Below the pieces are notes generated by a model. The model saw nothing but the letters and a program-made list of their open reading frames with translations. It searched no databases and was not told where the DNA came from. A stretch of DNA of 64,000 nucleotides from Amycolatopsis bartoniae (GTDB lineage: Bacteria; Actinomycetota; Actinomycetes; Mycobacteriales; Pseudonocardiaceae). How positions within the stretch are numbered: position 1 is the first letter of the stretch; each line of letters opens with the position of its first letter. Of this stretch, positions 63,040 to 64,000 are shown piece by piece. The position numbers and the translations under genes are program-made. The DNA is taken from contig NZ_JACHWH010000005.1 in NCBI RefSeq assembly GCF_014191255.1, forward strand, positions 248,001-312,000, written 5' to 3'.

Positions 63040-63067
63040 GTTTCGTGCCGCCCTGGTGGCACGAAAC
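63040..63067. terminator. Bidirectional hairpin between convergent genes
   Basis: GTTTCGTGCC (63040-63049) and GGCACGAAAC (63058-63067) form a 10-bp perfect stem with an 8-nt loop. It abuts the stop codon of the leftward NADH dehydrogenase gene and lies 27 nt after the rightward gene. Confidence 0.75.
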
Positions 63068-64000
63068 TCAAGAAGCCCTGTCGGCGGGCGCGGGTTCGCC
63101 GCCGGTGACGAACGCGTCGCGCGGGTGCTGCACCGACGCGAGCGAGAGGATGTCGCGCCCGGCCACCGCCGCGGTCAGCCACACCGCCAGCACCCGGATC
63201 TTGCGTTCCCAGCTGGGCACGGCGAGCACGTGGTACCCGCGGTGCATGAGCCAGGCCGGCGGCCCGGTGATGACGAGGTGCCGGTACTGGAAGATCCCGC
63301 GGCCGAGGCCCAGCGTCGCGACCGCGCCCAGGCTGTGGTGCAGGTACGGCTTCGGCTCGCGGCCGTGCAGGGTGGCGTCGAGGTTGCGCGCGAGCAGCTT
63401 GCCCTGGCGGTAGGCGTGCTGCGCGTTGGGCGTCGTGAGGGCGCCCGGAACGGGTGAGGCGAGGTCCGGCACCGCGGCGTCGTCACCCGCCGCCCAGGCG
63501 TCCGGTACCGGCGCGTCCTCGGTGCCCACCCGCAGGTCCGGCCGCACGACGACCAGGCCGCGCCCGTCCACCGGCAGGTCGGTGTGCCTGCCGGTGACCG
63601 GGTTCGCGGCGTTGCCCGCGGTCCACACGATGAGCTCCGAGTCGAAGCTCTCGCCGGTCGAGAGGACCACGTGCCCGCCGGCCGCCGAGGTCACCTGCGT
63701 GTTCAGGTGCACGCGCGCACCCCGTCGCTCCAGTGAGCGCACCACCCAGCGGCCGGGCCGGTCGCTGACCTCGGGCAGGATCCGGCCCGTCGCCTCGACG
63801 AGGTGGAACCGCAGCTCGTCGCGGCTCAGTTCCGGATACCGCCCGAGCAGCGCGGTGGCCAGCGACAGCAGCTCACCGAAACCCTCGACCCCGGAGAAGC
63901 CGCCGCCGACGAACGTGACTGTGAGCAGCTTCGCCCGCTGCGGCCCGGGCGGCAGCGTCGCGGCTCGGTCGAACGACGTGAGCAGCTTGTCCCGGATCGC
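63068..64000 (-). CDS. Type II NADH dehydrogenase (NDH-2)-like flavoprotein, N-terminus beyond the window
   Basis: The C-terminal 310 residues of a pyridine-nucleotide-disulfide oxidoreductase. Visible parts are the NADH-binding Rossmann loop VTFVGGGFSGVEGFGELLSL, ELIVWTAGNAANPV, DAWAAGDDAAVPD (second FAD motif), NAQHAYRQGKLLARNL and an amphipathic C-terminal region (YHVLAVPSWERKIRVLAVWLTAAVAGRDI) that anchors NDH-2 at the membrane. NDH-2 passes electrons from NADH to quinone without proton pumping. The frame stays open to 64000. Confidence 0.88.
   Translation of the reverse strand, partial: AIRDKLLTSFDRAATLPPGPQRAKLLTVTFVGGGFSGVEGFGELLSLATALLGRYPELSRDELRFHLVEATGRILPEVSDRPGRWVVRSLERRGARVHLNTQVTSAAGGHVVLSTGESFDSELIVWTAGNAANPVTGRHTDLPVDGRGLVVVRPDLRVGTEDAPVPDAWAAGDDAAVPDLASPVPGALTTPNAQHAYRQGKLLARNLDATLHGREPKPYLHHSLGAVATLGLGRGIFQYRHLVITGPPAWLMHRGYHVLAVPSWERKIRVLAVWLTAAVAGRDILSLASVQHPRDAFVTGGEPAPADRAS

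Overview
The window is a gene-dense, very GC-rich stretch from an actinomycete. A member of the Pseudonocardiales close to Amycolatopsis is my best guess. That is an inference from codon bias, a SARP-type regulator relic, an F420-type nitroreductase, a WXG-type secretion substrate, frequent ATGA/GTGA gene overlaps and TANNNT promoters that abut start codons. No tRNA, rRNA, CRISPR array, prophage or insertion sequence was seen.

Layout. (1) 1-12554: a ThiF/E1-like protein cut by the window edge, then carA-carB overlapping a two-gene assimilatory nitrate reductase set, then metH behind an S-adenosylhomocysteine riboswitch whose Shine-Dalgarno switch can be read directly. (2) 12561-15325: a leaderless F420-type nitroreductase gene, an ABC-F ATPase behind a short leader peptide and hairpins, then relics of a second ABC-F gene and of a SARP regulator. 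(3) 15326-18651: TetR / aldehyde dehydrogenase / aldo-keto reductase. (4) 18633-24449: a homogentisate (tyrosine) catabolic operon, hmgA - unknown protein - fahA, followed by peptide deformylase, an esterase and a TetR, next to a MarR gene with two matching candidate operators. (5) 24442-41811: two IclR-controlled catabolic blocks. One has an MFS permease, a flavoprotein, two SDRs and an NTF2-like protein. The other has a type II dehydroquinase-like protein, a citrate-synthase-fold lyase and a class III CoA-transferase, opposed by an aldehyde dehydrogenase, a ThDP enzyme and a branched-chain-type ABC importer with a fused permease/ATPase. (6) 41824-48192: a PQQ biosynthesis operon (pqqA-pqqC-pqqDE-pqqB-thuA-like), divergent from a Tat-exported quinoprotein dehydrogenase with a C-terminal cupredoxin domain that has lost its copper ligands. 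(7) 48193-51672: a WXG-type repeat protein with small partners. (8) 51735-61102: a third IclR-controlled cluster (MFS, MmgE/PrpD, cyclase-type hydrolase, CitE-like lyase, CoA-transferase / flavoprotein, hydantoinase) that looks like an undescribed ring-opening route feeding CoA-ester cleavage. (9) 61110-64000: a leaderless MmyB-type regulator with a medium-chain reductase, and the end of a type II NADH dehydrogenase.

The window is mostly accessory metabolism: nitrogen assimilation and one-carbon metabolism on the left, then a run of regulated degradation modules and a periplasmic oxidation system. The most informative signals outside the genes are the SAH riboswitch, the ABC-F leader, the paired MarR sites, the IclR sites and several gene relics.
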